DNA of 64,000 bases from Catenaria anguillulae PL171 (lineage: Eukaryota; Blastocladiomycota; Blastocladiomycetes; Blastocladiales; Catenariaceae): the NCBI GenBank assembly GCA_002102555.1, contig MCFL01000012.1:62001-126000 (forward strand), read 5' to 3'. Below, in pieces: positions 44,801 through 55,266 of the stretch. Both the position numbers and the translations under genes were made by a program. How positions within the stretch are numbered: the stretch's first letter is position 1; every line of letters begins with the position of its first letter. The notes under the pieces are model-generated. The model saw nothing but the letters and a program-made list of their open reading frames with translations. It did no database searches and was not told the DNA's origin.

Positions 44801-45867
44801 GGTGCGTGTACACTTTGCGGTCCTTGTCGACCTTGGCCAGCATTTCGGGCGATGCGCCGACGAGCTGGAACTCTTTGAGATCGAGGTAGAACATGTACGG
44901 CGAAGGATTGAACGAGCGCAGTTGGCGATAGGCGTTGAATGGGTGCAGTGCCGTAGGCTTGCGCATGCGCTGGGACGGGACGGCTTGGAAAATGTCGCCC
45001 TCGACAATGTGGTGCTGGAGCGAGCGGACAAACGACATGTATCCATCCTTGCCAACGTTGGATTCGGGCGTCGGGCGTTCGGATTTGGGTGGAATGGGGA
45101 GTTGCACGGGCAAGGGCACGGGCGAGGCAGACGAGAGTGTCGAGAGAAGACTTGCCAACCGGGCTTGTGCCTCGGCGTATCGCAGGGAAACGAGCGAGGC
45201 GAGGTGCTCTCCAGGCGTCGACACGGGCACTTGGACATGGGTCACAACTTGAATGCGATGGTGCAAGTGGTCGAATACGACGAGCGAGTCGCAAAACATG
45301 AAGACCGAGTCGGGCAACCCGAGCGGATCGGCCAGCGGTACGGCTGGCTTGGTCTTTGGCTCAAAATATTGAATGCAGTCGAAAGCAATGAATCCTACTG
45401 CACCACCAGTAAATGACGGCAGCCCGTCAACAGGGACAAACTCGATGGCAGCGAGTTCTTGCTCGAGCGGCAACAACGGGTCGCCATGGACGCGGTACGT
45501 GGCGCCCTCGCCCGTTACGAGGATTTCGTACGGGTTGGCGCCCAGGAACGAGTAGCGGCCAATCTTTTCGCCGCCCTGAACGGATTCAAGCAGGAACGAA
45601 TAGTCTGCGCCGTGGGCGAGCTTGAGGTAGGCCGTGACGGGGGTCAGCAGGTCTGCGTCGAGCGTGGCGTAGACGGGGACATAAATTGTCTTGGAAGAGT
45701 CGCAGTCGGAGCGGGCGTGGGCCGCTGCTGTGAGTGACTGGACAGAGTCGAGGGTCGGGAGGAGATCGGGCTACATACGGTGTGCGCAATACGGGACAAT
45801 GTGAGCGAGCTGTTCTTGCATGGCCCATCATGAATCAGAGATGGCCGTCGAGGCGGACCGTTGTCAT
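41826..45867 (-). CDS. Four-domain tryptophan enzyme: TrpE-TrpG-TrpC-TrpF fusion
   Basis: One frame of about 1317 aa joins four activities of tryptophan synthesis. Anthranilate synthase component I is first (FLLESVQGGEKIGRYSFLG feedback-site motif; DIFQAVPSQRM; HIMLVDLGRNDVNRVCDPN; FPAGTVSGSPKVKAIELI). A linker leads to the glutamine amidotransferase (LLIDNYDSFVFNVYQYL; ILGVCLGEQAMF with the catalytic Cys; VQYHPESV). Indole-3-glycerol-phosphate synthase follows (AEVKRASPSKGMID; VLRKDFVFCEYQLLEARAAG). Phosphoribosylanthranilate isomerase is last (LVKICGLKTKEHALAAAKAG; LIQLHGDEDP; GVDVSSGVEVDGVKS). Exon 2 runs 45770-41826 unbroken. A tiny exon 1 (MTT, 45867-45859) with an 88-nt intron (GTCCGC...TGTAG) is my proposed start. 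Most fungi carry TrpG-C-F as one protein but keep TrpE separate. No catalytic residue looks lost. Confidence 0.95.
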
Positions 45868-46346
45868 TGTGCCAGGAAGTGATGGTGGTGATGCCGGATG
45901 TGAGGACGGCGGGGCGGGAGGGTTTGTGTTGGATGAGACGGCAGGATCAAGATAGATGGAGAGGGCCGTGAGTTCAAGGACGAGAGTTAGTCTTCATGGG
46001 CTGCCTATGACATATGATAGCAATTGGGAGAGAGAGACACCTCCTCCATCAACCAAAGTTTGCATTTTGAGGCACGTGAGCGTAAATGGAGCGACGACTG
46101 CCTGTTGCAAACAGAAGTCAGGAGTCACACATCACGCCTTGCAATCGTAAGCACCCGACCCCGACTCGGCACGCATGTCCGATCAATGTCCCCGAGCATC
46201 CACCCCAAGTGCCGACTGCCGAGCCATGTTTGTCTGCGTTGACTGCCATCGCCCACCAGCACGTGTGCCAGATTGCGTTGCAGAGAAAAGTCTATTGAGC
46301 ATATTTATGTATAGAAGGAAGTACATCGGAATCGACACCAGACAGT
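45868..46346. other. Intergenic spacer
   Basis: 479 bases between two minus-strand genes: the tryptophan gene promoter and the DUS1 3' flank. No supported gene. Confidence 0.5.
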
Positions 46347-48131
46347 TTACGAAATGACACACATCTTCTTTGCGATATCCGCCCATTCTGCTGCATATGT
46401 TGGTGTGGGTGCAGTTGCGTCCATCGATGCGGTGGGCTGCGTCGCCGACGGCCTAGCCAACAACTCATCGACCTTTCCCCAGCCCTTGCCGTGCGCCGGG
46501 CATGCCACCACTTTTCCTTCCACCTCCGTATCTTCTCTACCCAACTTCTCACCCAACTCATCCACCCCCTTGACCTTGCCCTCGCGAATCAACTCGGCCA
46601 CATTGGCCGCATTCCTCGCCTGGCAACACGGTTTACACATTCCCGACGGACACTTTGCAGAAATGACATTCAAGCACGTTGGGCATCGCGGTTTGCCACG
46701 GAGTCTCTTTTGCGCAGGCAACGATGCGTCTGCACGATCGGCCATTTGCTGCTGGTTATGCTCCTCCTTGCGCTTGCGCTTGAGCAGCTTGCGCTCGGCG
46801 CGCGCACGCGCTAGTTCGAGTTTGCGTTGCGCGAGCTCTTCAGGTGTGGGCTCGTCGGCTGCGGCAACCGCAGGTGCGGCAGATGCGGGCGACAAAGAGC
46901 CGGCAGTGGCTTGGGTGCCAGCGGGACGACCAGACACGTCGGCCGGGTACTGCTCGCGCATGTATGGCTGGCAAACCCACACAGGCAATTCCTTGTACCC
47001 AGAGGCATTGTTTGGAATGTCGCTGCTCTTGATGGCCACGTCCCACCCGCTCTCCTTGGCCTCGTGCGCGTATTTGGCCTCAATCATGTCGGTAACGGCT
47101 TGGTACCCCTCCATGGTGTTTGCCTTTGCGAGCGCATCGCGCGCCTTGGTGTAGTCTGTCAACACGGTGCGGAAAACTCGAAACAGGTGTGCACGAATCA
47201 TGTGCGTCTCGGTGTGATGCTCGCGGCAAATCTGCAAGTACTCGTTGGCCAGCTGCCACACGGGTGGATGCACGTCGGCAAACAGCGCCGGGTTGAACAG
47301 GTTGCCCTCAGCCGACATGACGCCCTCACAACCCGTCGCGGCCAGGCACCGCTCAACATCCTCAAAGTACAAGATGTTGCCGTTTGCAAACACGGGAATG
47401 GAAACGGCTTGCTTGACAGCCTTGATCTTTGCCCAGTCGGCCAATCCCGTCATCTGGCCCTTTTGCTCGCGCAACCGCCCGTGGACCGTGAGGATCTGGC
47501 ATCCGGCACGTTCGAGCATTTGCGCATATGCGACCGTCTTTTCGATGTCGGGATACACGCGAATCTTGCATGTGACGGGAATGGCGAGCTCGGCGTGCAG
47601 CTTGCGGACCATGCGCTCAATCAAGTCCCAGTCCTCCATCAAAAACGAACCATACTTTCCACGCTTGGCAATTCCCTGCGGACATCCCAAGTTCAAGTCG
47701 ACGGCATCGCACTTGTCCTCGACCAATTTCGCGGCACGCAGCAACGTGTCCGGGTCATTGGCGCAAAACTGCACAACGAGCGGGCGATCTTGCGGCGATG
47801 ACGTGAATTGCTCGCGCCGGTACGACTCGTTTTCGGCAAACAGGCGCGCGTGGAACATGGGCGTGTAGCACAAGTGTGCGCCGTAGCGCAGCGACAGCAG
47901 GCGCCAGGCGTGTTCCGATTGGTCAACCATTGGGGCCACAATGTGTTTGGCGGAGCGGAACACGGTCTTGTACAGGTCCCAGCCGGCGAGTTTGCGGGAG
48001 GCAGCGGCGGCGGGCAGCATGGCTGAGGTGGAATCGGGTAGATGGTGGTCGTCGGAAGCAGCGGTGGTGGCGGTGGTAGTAGGAATCGAGGGGGCAGAGG
48101 TCGGCGTCGACATGGTGGTGGTGGATTGCAT
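46347..48131 (-). CDS. DUS1: tRNA-dihydrouridine synthase, DUS1 type
   Basis: FMN enzyme that reduces uridine at positions 16/17 of tRNA (family knowledge). Intronless, 594 aa. The TIM-barrel domain has VAPMVDQSEHAWRLLSLRYG, then LVVQFCANDPDTLL, then DLNLGCPQGIAKRGKYGSFL with the catalytic Cys, TCKIRVYPDIEKTV and ILTVHGRLREQKG, then EGVMSAEGNL. The C-terminal extension has a Lys/Arg/Glu-rich helix and a cysteine cluster (CPTCLNVISAKCPSGMCKPC, later ACPAHG), fitting the zinc-like tail seen in other fungal DUS1 proteins. An alternative start seven codons downstream (MSTPTSAPS) is possible. Confidence 0.93.
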   Translation of the reverse strand: MQSTTTMSTPTSAPSIPTTTATTAASDDHHLPDSTSAMLPAAAASRKLAGWDLYKTVFRSAKHIVAPMVDQSEHAWRLLSLRYGAHLCYTPMFHARLFAENESYRREQFTSSPQDRPLVVQFCANDPDTLLRAAKLVEDKCDAVDLNLGCPQGIAKRGKYGSFLMEDWDLIERMVRKLHAELAIPVTCKIRVYPDIEKTVAYAQMLERAGCQILTVHGRLREQKGQMTGLADWAKIKAVKQAVSIPVFANGNILYFEDVERCLAATGCEGVMSAEGNLFNPALFADVHPPVWQLANEYLQICREHHTETHMIRAHLFRVFRTVLTDYTKARDALAKANTMEGYQAVTDMIEAKYAHEAKESGWDVAIKSSDIPNNASGYKELPVWVCQPYMREQYPADVSGRPAGTQATAGSLSPASAAPAVAAADEPTPEELAQRKLELARARAERKLLKRKRKEEHNQQQMADRADASLPAQKRLRGKPRCPTCLNVISAKCPSGMCKPCCQARNAANVAELIREGKVKGVDELGEKLGREDTEVEGKVVACPAHGKGWGKVDELLARPSATQPTASMDATAPTPTYAAEWADIAKKMCVIS

Positions 48132-48719
48132 TGATTTTGTGGTCAGTGCTGCCTGGATTGTTGTCGATGACTTATTGAATGGCTGTTGACCGACGCAACA
48201 TGCAGAGACCGCCCAGCATCGATGATGCTTTGCCAGGTTGCTGAATGCTTGCTTCCAGATGCACGGATGCGCATTCTAGAAGCCACTTCTTCCACGTGAG
48301 CAGTTGCTACACTTTCGACTGTGCTCGGGAGAACCCGGATGGGCCAGGTCAATCAAGATCCGGGCAGGGCTGGCAATGAAGATCGGTCATCGGGAACGGG
48401 CAACGGATCGGGAGGCCGTACGCTAACCTTGTTGAACGTTGAACGGACAAGAAGGCCGACGCCGTGCCATCACCATCGTCACATCGTCACCCTCATCCTC
48501 GGACAGGACAGGACTTGCTTCGTATTGCAGCGTATTGCATTTGCACCATTGCCCGACCCACAACGACCGGTATGCATGCACTCTCGCCGCCCTCATGGAT
48601 CTGCTGCCCCGCACGGAATCACTGCGGCCGCCCACGCTCAACCTCACAGGTAACGGTGACTGAATGATTTGTCGGTCAACTCAATTCTGTACGGACTATA
48701 GATCATCCACAGCGCAACC
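48132..48719. other. Divergent promoter region
   Basis: 588 bases between DUS1 (minus) and QCR2 (plus); no supported gene. Confidence 0.5.
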
Positions 48720-50183
48720 ATGCTCCGCACCACCGCCTCTGCTGCCCGCCGCTTGCACACCTCGGCCGTTCGGTCCTCGGCCTTTGCCGACTTCCCGCTC
48801 CCCAAGGACGTGCCGCTCGTTGCCCCGGCCCCAGTTGCCGGCGTTGCCCAAACCCAATCCGGGCTCCGCGCCGGTGCTATTGACAACCACGGCCCCACGT
48901 CGTCGCTCGTGCTCGTTGTGCCTGCTGGTGCCCGTGCCGAGTCGCTCGATTCGCTCGGTGTCTCGCACTTTTTGGCCAACTACGCCTACAAGGTCTGTTG
49001 TGGTTGTTGTTGCATTGCGTTGAATATTTCGACGACGGGCGCACTGACACAACAGAAACCCTCTTGTTTTCTTTGATTCTTTCATTAGTACACCTCGACG
49101 CAAACCCCGCTCCGCCTCGCTCGCGAAATCGAGCTCCGCGGCATGCAAGTGCGCACCACGACCACGCGCGAATTCCTCGTGTACGAGGCCGAGTTTCTGC
49201 GCGACGACCTGAGCTTTGCCCTCGAAACCCTTGCCGATGTAGTCTACAACACAAAGTACAACCACTGGGAATTCGACGCCGTCAAGGCCCTCACGGTGGA
49301 GCAAGCCGCGGCCGCCTCGGCCAATGCCCAACTGGCTGGCTTTGAGCTCGCACACCGCCTTGCCTTCCGCCAGGGACTCGGTAACTCGGTTGTTGCCCCG
49401 CAATTCCACTCCATCAACAACGCCAAGGTTGCCCAGTTCGCCAAGGCCAACTTGGCCATTGGCCAGGGTGCCGCCGTGTTCGGTGTTGGCGTCAACCCAG
49501 AGGAGCTCGAGTCGTTGGCCAATGTGCACTTTGCTGCCGCTTCGGGCAACGCTGCCGCCAAGCAAGCGTCGCAATACTTTGGCGGCGAGTCGCGCATCGA
49601 CCTGCCCAAGGGCCACAACGTGACGCTTGCCTTCCCCGGTGCCGCTGCCGGATCGGCCGATGCCGCCACGCTTTCTGTGCTCACGACGCTTTTGGGCGAC
49701 GGCACAAAGTACGTCAAGTGGGGCACCGAGGCCGGATCCCCCCTCACCCAAATTGGCCGCAACGCCCACGCCGGCGTCAAGGCCTTCCACGCTTCCTACT
49801 CGGATGCTGGCTTGTTTGGTATCTCGTCCACCTGCAAGACGTCGGCTGCCAACGCCACCAACGGCATCAAGCAGGCTGTTGCCCAGCTCAAGAAGGTTGG
49901 TGAGGGCCAAGTCGAGGCCGCCGAAGTGGCCCGCGCCGTTAACCAGGCAAAGGCCGCGTACTTGATGGCCGCTGAGAAGCGCGCCGTGGCTGCACGTGCG
50001 TCGGCCGCCGAGTTGGCGGTGCGCGGCAATGTGGCCAGTGCCAAGGACGTTGTGGCAGCAATTGAGAAGGTGTCGGCGCAGGAGCTGCAAAAGGCTGCCC
50101 AGAAGGTGTTGAAGGCCAAGCCCACGTTGGCCGTGGCGGGCAAGTCGGCCGAGTTGCCCTACGTTGATACTCTTGGTCTCTAA
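48720..50183 (+). CDS. QCR2: Cytochrome bc1 complex core protein 2
   Basis: Inactive M16-peptidase-like core subunit of respiratory complex III, in the mitochondrial inner membrane. The protein of 455 aa begins with a presequence (MLRTTASAARRLHTSAVRSS). Core-2 features follow: TSSLVLVVPAGARAE, GVSHFLANYAYK, then after the intron YTSTQTPLRLAREIELRGMQ, EFLVYEAEFLRDDLSFALET, and SVLTTLLGDGTKYVKWGTEAG. The zinc-binding HxxEH of active M16 enzymes is absent, as expected for Core 2. The intron at 48993-49088 (GTCTGT...ATTAG, 96 nt, phase 0) is clear. Confidence 0.92.
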
Positions 50184-50489
50184 GCATTTTCTTCAGTTCC
50201 CTCTGCCATTTTTTTGGTCTTGTCAACGTGTCGTTGTCACCTTGACTTTTTTTTTTCGTTTGTTTCTCTGTTGAGTTGTTTTCGTCCCGATTATTTGAAT
50301 TCTGCCACTACATGTTAGCTTTGCCATGCCCTCGCCGTTTGCGTTGCGTTGATTGTGGAATCACAATATATACAGTTTCCTCTCTTGCTCACTACTTCCA
50401 GGAGTACAAAGAGGCTACATATAAAACAAGTACAATTACATGTATCGATATGGTACGCAAGGCAAAATTGTCTTTGTGTCACCTATTCA
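50184..50489. other. Convergent 3' region
   Basis: 306 bases between the QCR2 and TGT ends. T-rich runs near 50210-50260 may be part of the QCR2 3' end. Confidence 0.5.
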
Positions 50490-52164
50490 CTACTCATCAT
50501 GTTCCTCGAACGGCCCGCCCCTCGTCACAGCCTGCTCCTGCTGCCCGCCCATTTCCTCGCCGACCGACTCAACCTCAATCCCAACACTCGCAAACGCCTC
50601 AACCGCCCACTTTGGCACGTTCCCCCTCGGATACATATCCTTACAAAACTTGTGGACAAATTCAGGGAATCGTTGGTCCAAGATGGCCTGGCGCATGCCG
50701 CGCATGAGCCGCATCTGGTACGTGATGTTGTGCACCGTGACCAAGTGGCACGCTGTGGTTTCCCTTGTCACAATCCGGTGCAGGTATGACCGCGGGTACG
50801 TTTTGCATGTTGGGCAGGGGCAGTCTGGGTCAATGGGCCGGTGGTCGTCTTTGAATTGCGCATTCTTTAGCGACATGGAGCCCCATGGGACAAGGGCATT
50901 GCCAAAACGCTGGAGATCGTGTGAAGGGCAAGTATGATTAAGTAATCTCAGGACTCGGGAGATACGAAAGAGAACGTACAGCAGTGCGGGTCGGGAAGAC
51001 ACAATCAAACATGTCGACGCCCAATGATGTACACACGACCAAGTCCAAAGCGTATCCAATACCCATACAGTACCGCGGCTTGTTTTCGGGCAGCAGGTCG
51101 GTGCACAGAGAAACCACACGCCAGAATTCCGACTTGGCTTCTCCACCAGACAGACCACCAATGGCGTATCCAGGGGCATCGCGCTTGACCATTTCTGTTT
51201 TGGGAACATGAAGCTGTTCGTTTGAGATAACCTCGCAAATGTGTAGGAGGAAGGCAGGCATACCTTCAATACAAATGCGGCGCAAATCTGGATGCAAACC
51301 ACCCTGAATGATCGGAAACAGGTTTTGGCGATCCGGGTTCCTGTTGGCCAAGATGCAACGATCGAGCCAGCGGATGGACCGCCACATGGCTTCTTCGATG
51401 CGGTCACGAGGGGTCATCGGGTTCACGACGTCGTCGAGTTGCATCTGTAGCGAGCAAACAAATCGCAGAGATCAGTCAGGACACTTGAACGGCGCTCGGC
51501 CAAGGACGGCAAACAGTACCATGATGTCCGATCCAATCGAGTTTTGAATATCAATGGACCGCTCGGGCGTGAGCATGATGCGAACGTCGGGATCATATGG
51601 TGACGAAAACTCGACACCGTCCTCGGTGACCGTGGACCTGCAAAACAGAAACACAAATGATAAAAAGGTGAGGAGCTTGACCATCAACTCTCCTCCCGTG
51701 CGCATGACGTACAGATCCATGAGCGACACCATCTGGAACCCTCCGCTATCCGTCAACATGTTGCGCTTCCAGCCCATCCACTTGTGCACGCCGCCCACAT
51801 CGTCCAGCGTCTCCTGTCCCGGCTTGAGCGCCATGTGATAAGTGTTGCAGAGCAATGTGTGAATGTCCAAGTCCTCGAGCTGCTTGCTCGTCAACCCCTT
51901 CATTGTGGCCTTCGTCCCCACAGGCATGAACTGTGGGAGATGAGCAGTAAAGTGAGGGAGCTGCATGTGCGAGACACGGGCCTTGGACACGGGACACTTG
52001 GCAATGATGGTGTGCTTGAGGGCAGGCGATCCCGACATGGTAGGGTGGGGAACGGCCGAGGCGGAGGCGGTCATGGCAGAACTTGAGCGGACTGGTTGAG
52101 CGGTGTGCAAGGGGCGGAGCGAAGTTGCAATTGGGCGCAAGAGCTTGCGGGCTATGGCGAGCAT
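50490..52164 (-). CDS. QTRT1: Queuine tRNA-guanine transglycosylase, catalytic subunit
   Basis: Replaces guanine 34 with queuine in GUN-anticodon tRNAs. Five exons (52164-51713, 51637-51520, 51444-51264, 51194-50980, 50909-50490; introns 69-75 nt) give 461 aa. Key motifs are [42 protein letters not shown] (nucleophile-region Asp), [50 protein letters not shown] and [14 protein letters not shown]. The zinc site is CPCPTC with later CHLVTVHN. The N-terminus ([20 protein letters not shown]) looks like a mitochondrial presequence. Fungi such as budding yeast lack queuosine, so its presence is notable; the partner QTRT2 subunit is not in the window. Confidence 0.95.
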
Positions 52165-52718
52165 GCGAGTGTGGAGGACAAGGGCAAAAGAGAAGCCGTT
52201 GAGCGGGAGTAGACGGTTATATCAAGCGATTGCGGAGAGTTCTAGGCACTTACAGGGACCAGTTCATTGAGACATCGGTTGAGGAATTCGGTACGTATAT
52301 TTACGGTGCGACGGAGGAACACACAACAGACTTGGGTGCCCAGTGGATCGCAGGCCCATGTTCGATCGTTGTCCACGTCTGGTCTTCGCATATGGCGTGC
52401 CATGCACGATACTGGCTCAGATCACCAACGGAACATACATAGCAGTTCCCCTGGCGGTAGGAACCTCGACAACAAGACATGAGAAAAATCACTTGCGGAC
52501 CGCCGTCTGTCGCTGCGTGGGGTTCGGAGGCAAAGTACATTCACTGACCACACGCGCCCGAGACAACAGTCTAAAGCGAACGGGCCATCGATTTCAAACA
52601 CGATTACAACAGTTTATACAACAGATCACAACACCGTGATACAATTTCAGACCGACACACTCGGATCATCATGACAAAAGGCTTCAACCAATCGCTCTAC
52701 CTGCACGTTACATCTGCT
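52165..52718. other. Intergenic spacer
   Basis: 554 bases between the TGT start and the secreted gene B end; no supported gene. Confidence 0.5.
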
Positions 52719-53143
52719 TTACTTCCTGGGCGGGCGGCCCGTGCCGGCGCAGTCCCAAGCGCAGTCGTTCTGGCACTTACGGTCACCGCGGCACATGTCC
52801 ATGCACGAGCGGTAGCACTGGTAGTTGCGCTTGTGGAGCGTGGGCTCGGCAGGAGCGGCCATGGGAATGTCGGGGCCGGGAATGTTGCAGAGCCAGTCGC
52901 AGTCGTCGCGACCTTGACGGACGCAGTTGTAGTAGCAGCGGTAGTCGACGCGCTCAATGTTGGCCGAGCCCGAGGTGGCGGCTGTACGTGGAAAGGAGAT
53001 TTCGGGTCAGTTGTGACAGGCATTCAAAGGTGGTGGGTGTGATAGATGTTCAGGTACATGCCAGCGTTGGCGGGAGCGGGCGACGCCTGAGCAGACATGC
53101 CAAGGGCGACGAGAGCGAGAGCGAGGAACGAGGTGGTCTTCAT
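52719..53143 (-). CDS. Small secreted cysteine-rich protein B (twin CX3C hairpins)
   Basis: Exon 1 (53143-53062) encodes the signal peptide MKTTSFLALALVALGMSAQA and ASPAPANAG. Exon 2 (52981-52719) encodes module 1 (CYYNCVRQGRDDCDWLC), PGPDIPMAA, a Lys-Arg site (LHKR) and module 2 (CYRSCMDMCRGDRKC then QNDCAWDC), ending GRPPRK. The only frame-preserving donor is GCATGT at 53061, a GC-type site where the paralogue at 55267 has GTACC; the acceptor is TACAG (80-nt intron). It is nearly identical to gene C and more distant from gene A. All ten cysteines after the signal peptide are kept in the three copies. Extracellular role unknown. Confidence 0.85.
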
Positions 53144-53247
53144 GGTGCTGGATCTAAACTGAATGGGATGGGATCTGGCTGACAGGGAGAAGTGAGCTGG
53201 ATGAGGGACTTGCAAAGATAGGAATGGTAAGCGGGCGGGCAGTCGAC

Positions 53248-53253
53248 TTTATA
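53248..53253 (-). promoter_or_regulatory. TATA box of secreted gene B
   Basis: GGGTATAAAGTC read on the minus strand, 105 bases before the start, followed by a CTGCCCGCCCGC block shared with gene C. Confidence 0.65.
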
Positions 53254-53624
53254 CCCCTGTCGCTCCTCTTGGGATGCTGGGAGGGTCGGATCAACAATGA
53301 CCATGCAATGGAGCTGAAGAATCGAAAGGAGACAGGATTGAAGCGACAATCAGCCGATGCCTTGATTTCTTCTTGTTGTACCGATGTAGTACGCACGCAA
53401 AATGGCATTCATGCACCGCCGGGTTATTGGACGGGTGAGGAGCAACTCATGTGGTCTCATTAATTTTGGATACGTCTAGTACCTACCGAATCAATACTGA
53501 ATAAACCTATACCTTTTATTGCTCAGAACATTCATCCGGGGCGAACTCCAGTGCATTTGCGGTGCAATATGGAACAATGGAAAGCTGAGTTAGAAAGTGA
53601 AAGGGGGAAGAGGGGGAAGGTCCG

Positions 53625-53669
53625 GTGATCAAATGTCTCACATGAAAACCGCGCGCATGCGTGCGGTAA
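53625..53669 (-). promoter_or_regulatory. Distal shared element, gene B
   Basis: On the minus strand: TTACCGCACGCATGCGCGCG, then GTGAGACATTTGATCAC. Contains the palindrome GCGCATGCG-like core. Nearly identical to the element at 54676-54721 of gene C. Confidence 0.5.
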
Positions 53670-54675
53670 GGAATCAGGCTATTTCATTGCTGTGCGCGTC
53701 GATTGCCTCGCCCTTGCACCGCCAATCGGCATCACTTGCATGTTTGCACGTCCTATACTTGCAGGTACCCGCCTAGAGCTGCTGGCTCTCTGGCGCTCAA
53801 GTACCGTGACAGCTAGGCAGACCACCGTACCAATGGCCAGCGTAGTTGCGGTGGAACACTTCCGAGCCGATTGATGCTGCTGCCAATGGTACGGTCACCC
53901 CCACAAGCGCTTGCTGGTGCGCAGGTATCATGTGCCGTCGGCGGTGGTGCAGCCCCCCGGCCGATGTGACAGATTACAGATTCGTGGAAACTTCTATGGA
54001 CGATCACTGGGGTACTGTTTGTATACCAATCAATCTCTATCCTTCCGCTCAGATGATGTGTACGCAACTGCCATACTCTTTTGGAACGCTGTTCCATCAG
54101 GAAGGAGTTGATACACACAAACTTCTTTGTCCCGTCACTAATCCCCGCCATCGAATTCTCAGGAGAGGGTCTCACTCAGGAAGAAGGTAAGAAAACACCA
54201 TGACCATCCTTGTGGCGAGTGGAGAAGATGCCGGGTCTCTCAGGTTCTTTCTCATGGGTCAGGACTATCACAGTTCCCTCTTCTGAAACTCGCCAGGAAA
54301 CGTCACTGGCTTGTGGGTGGGCTGACCCCGCCTGACCCGGCCTCTACTACAACCGCATCCCCAAATGTTGATGGAAGGAACCTACCGGCCACAGCGCTCC
54401 ACCGCTGCGGTTATCTCCCATATGACTTGTCCGCAGTAAGTTCAAACTGGTCGTGACCTGTTCCGAACGCCATGGGATGCTGTTGCCGGCACCTCCAATG
54501 ATCGTCGATGACAATGGTCGTGCTTGATACACAGCCGCAGCTGTGTGTGGCGGCCAGCTCGGCCAGCTGCAGCCGCAGGCGGGCAACTGATTGTATGCAG
54601 GTGGCGTGTTGACGGTGCAAGTGCAAGAAAAGTGACGCGCAACGACACAACTCATTATTCGTGCATTATCCCACT
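53670..54675. other. Centre of the inverted duplication
   Basis: About 1 kb between the shared distal elements. No supported gene; open frames are short and unlike known proteins. Confidence 0.45.
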
Positions 54676-54721
54676 TTACCGCACGCATGCGCGCGTTTCT
54701 CGAAGTGAGACATTTGATCAC
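54676..54721 (+). promoter_or_regulatory. Distal shared element, gene C
   Basis: TTACCGCACGCATGCGCGCG followed by GTGAGACATTTGATCAC, 546-591 bases before the start of gene C. Counterpart of 53625-53669. Confidence 0.5.
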
Positions 54722-55165
54722 ACGACCTTCACGATGTCACATGCGATTATTCCACTGCACCGCAACTGCACAAATGTCTGCGCGAATACCAACCTTACCT
54801 AGCTGACTGGATTGTTGACCTGTAGCCGTCGCCTATTACGTGGATGTAAATATCCGGTGCCTACTGACGTTCGGCCCAACGATCGATGCGGTATATAATT
54901 TATGAGACCACATGAGTCGTTGTTTGGAATCATTTACAAAATCTTGTGGTGCATGCATGTGTGTCTAGTTGCAAGCTTACCAAATATGCCAGTCGGGTAC
55001 GTAGGTGGAAATCTATCGACATACCGCCAGGTTCGATGGATGCTATTCCGCAGCCCTTCCTTGTCGGCTGATTGTCGCTTCAATCCTTGCTCCTCACAAT
55101 CCTCCTGGACCATCCTCGCACCAGCGGGTTGACCCAACCCGTGCCGCCTTCTGGAGCGTCACGGG

Positions 55166-55171
55166 TATAAA
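55166..55171 (+). promoter_or_regulatory. TATA box of secreted gene C
   Basis: GGGTATAAAGTCAACTGCCC, 101 bases before the start, same context as gene B. Confidence 0.65.
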
Positions 55172-55266
55172 GTCAACTGCCCGCCCGCTTACCATTTCCC
55201 TCAATCCGAATGTCCCTCATCCACCTCTCGCCTGCCAGTCAACCAGCCTCCTCACATCCCATCACC

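Noticed and set aside
53670-54675. Possible mobile element in the centre of the inverted duplication
   Set aside because: No transposase or reverse transcriptase reading, no target-site repeats, and the arms are host genes with their promoters.
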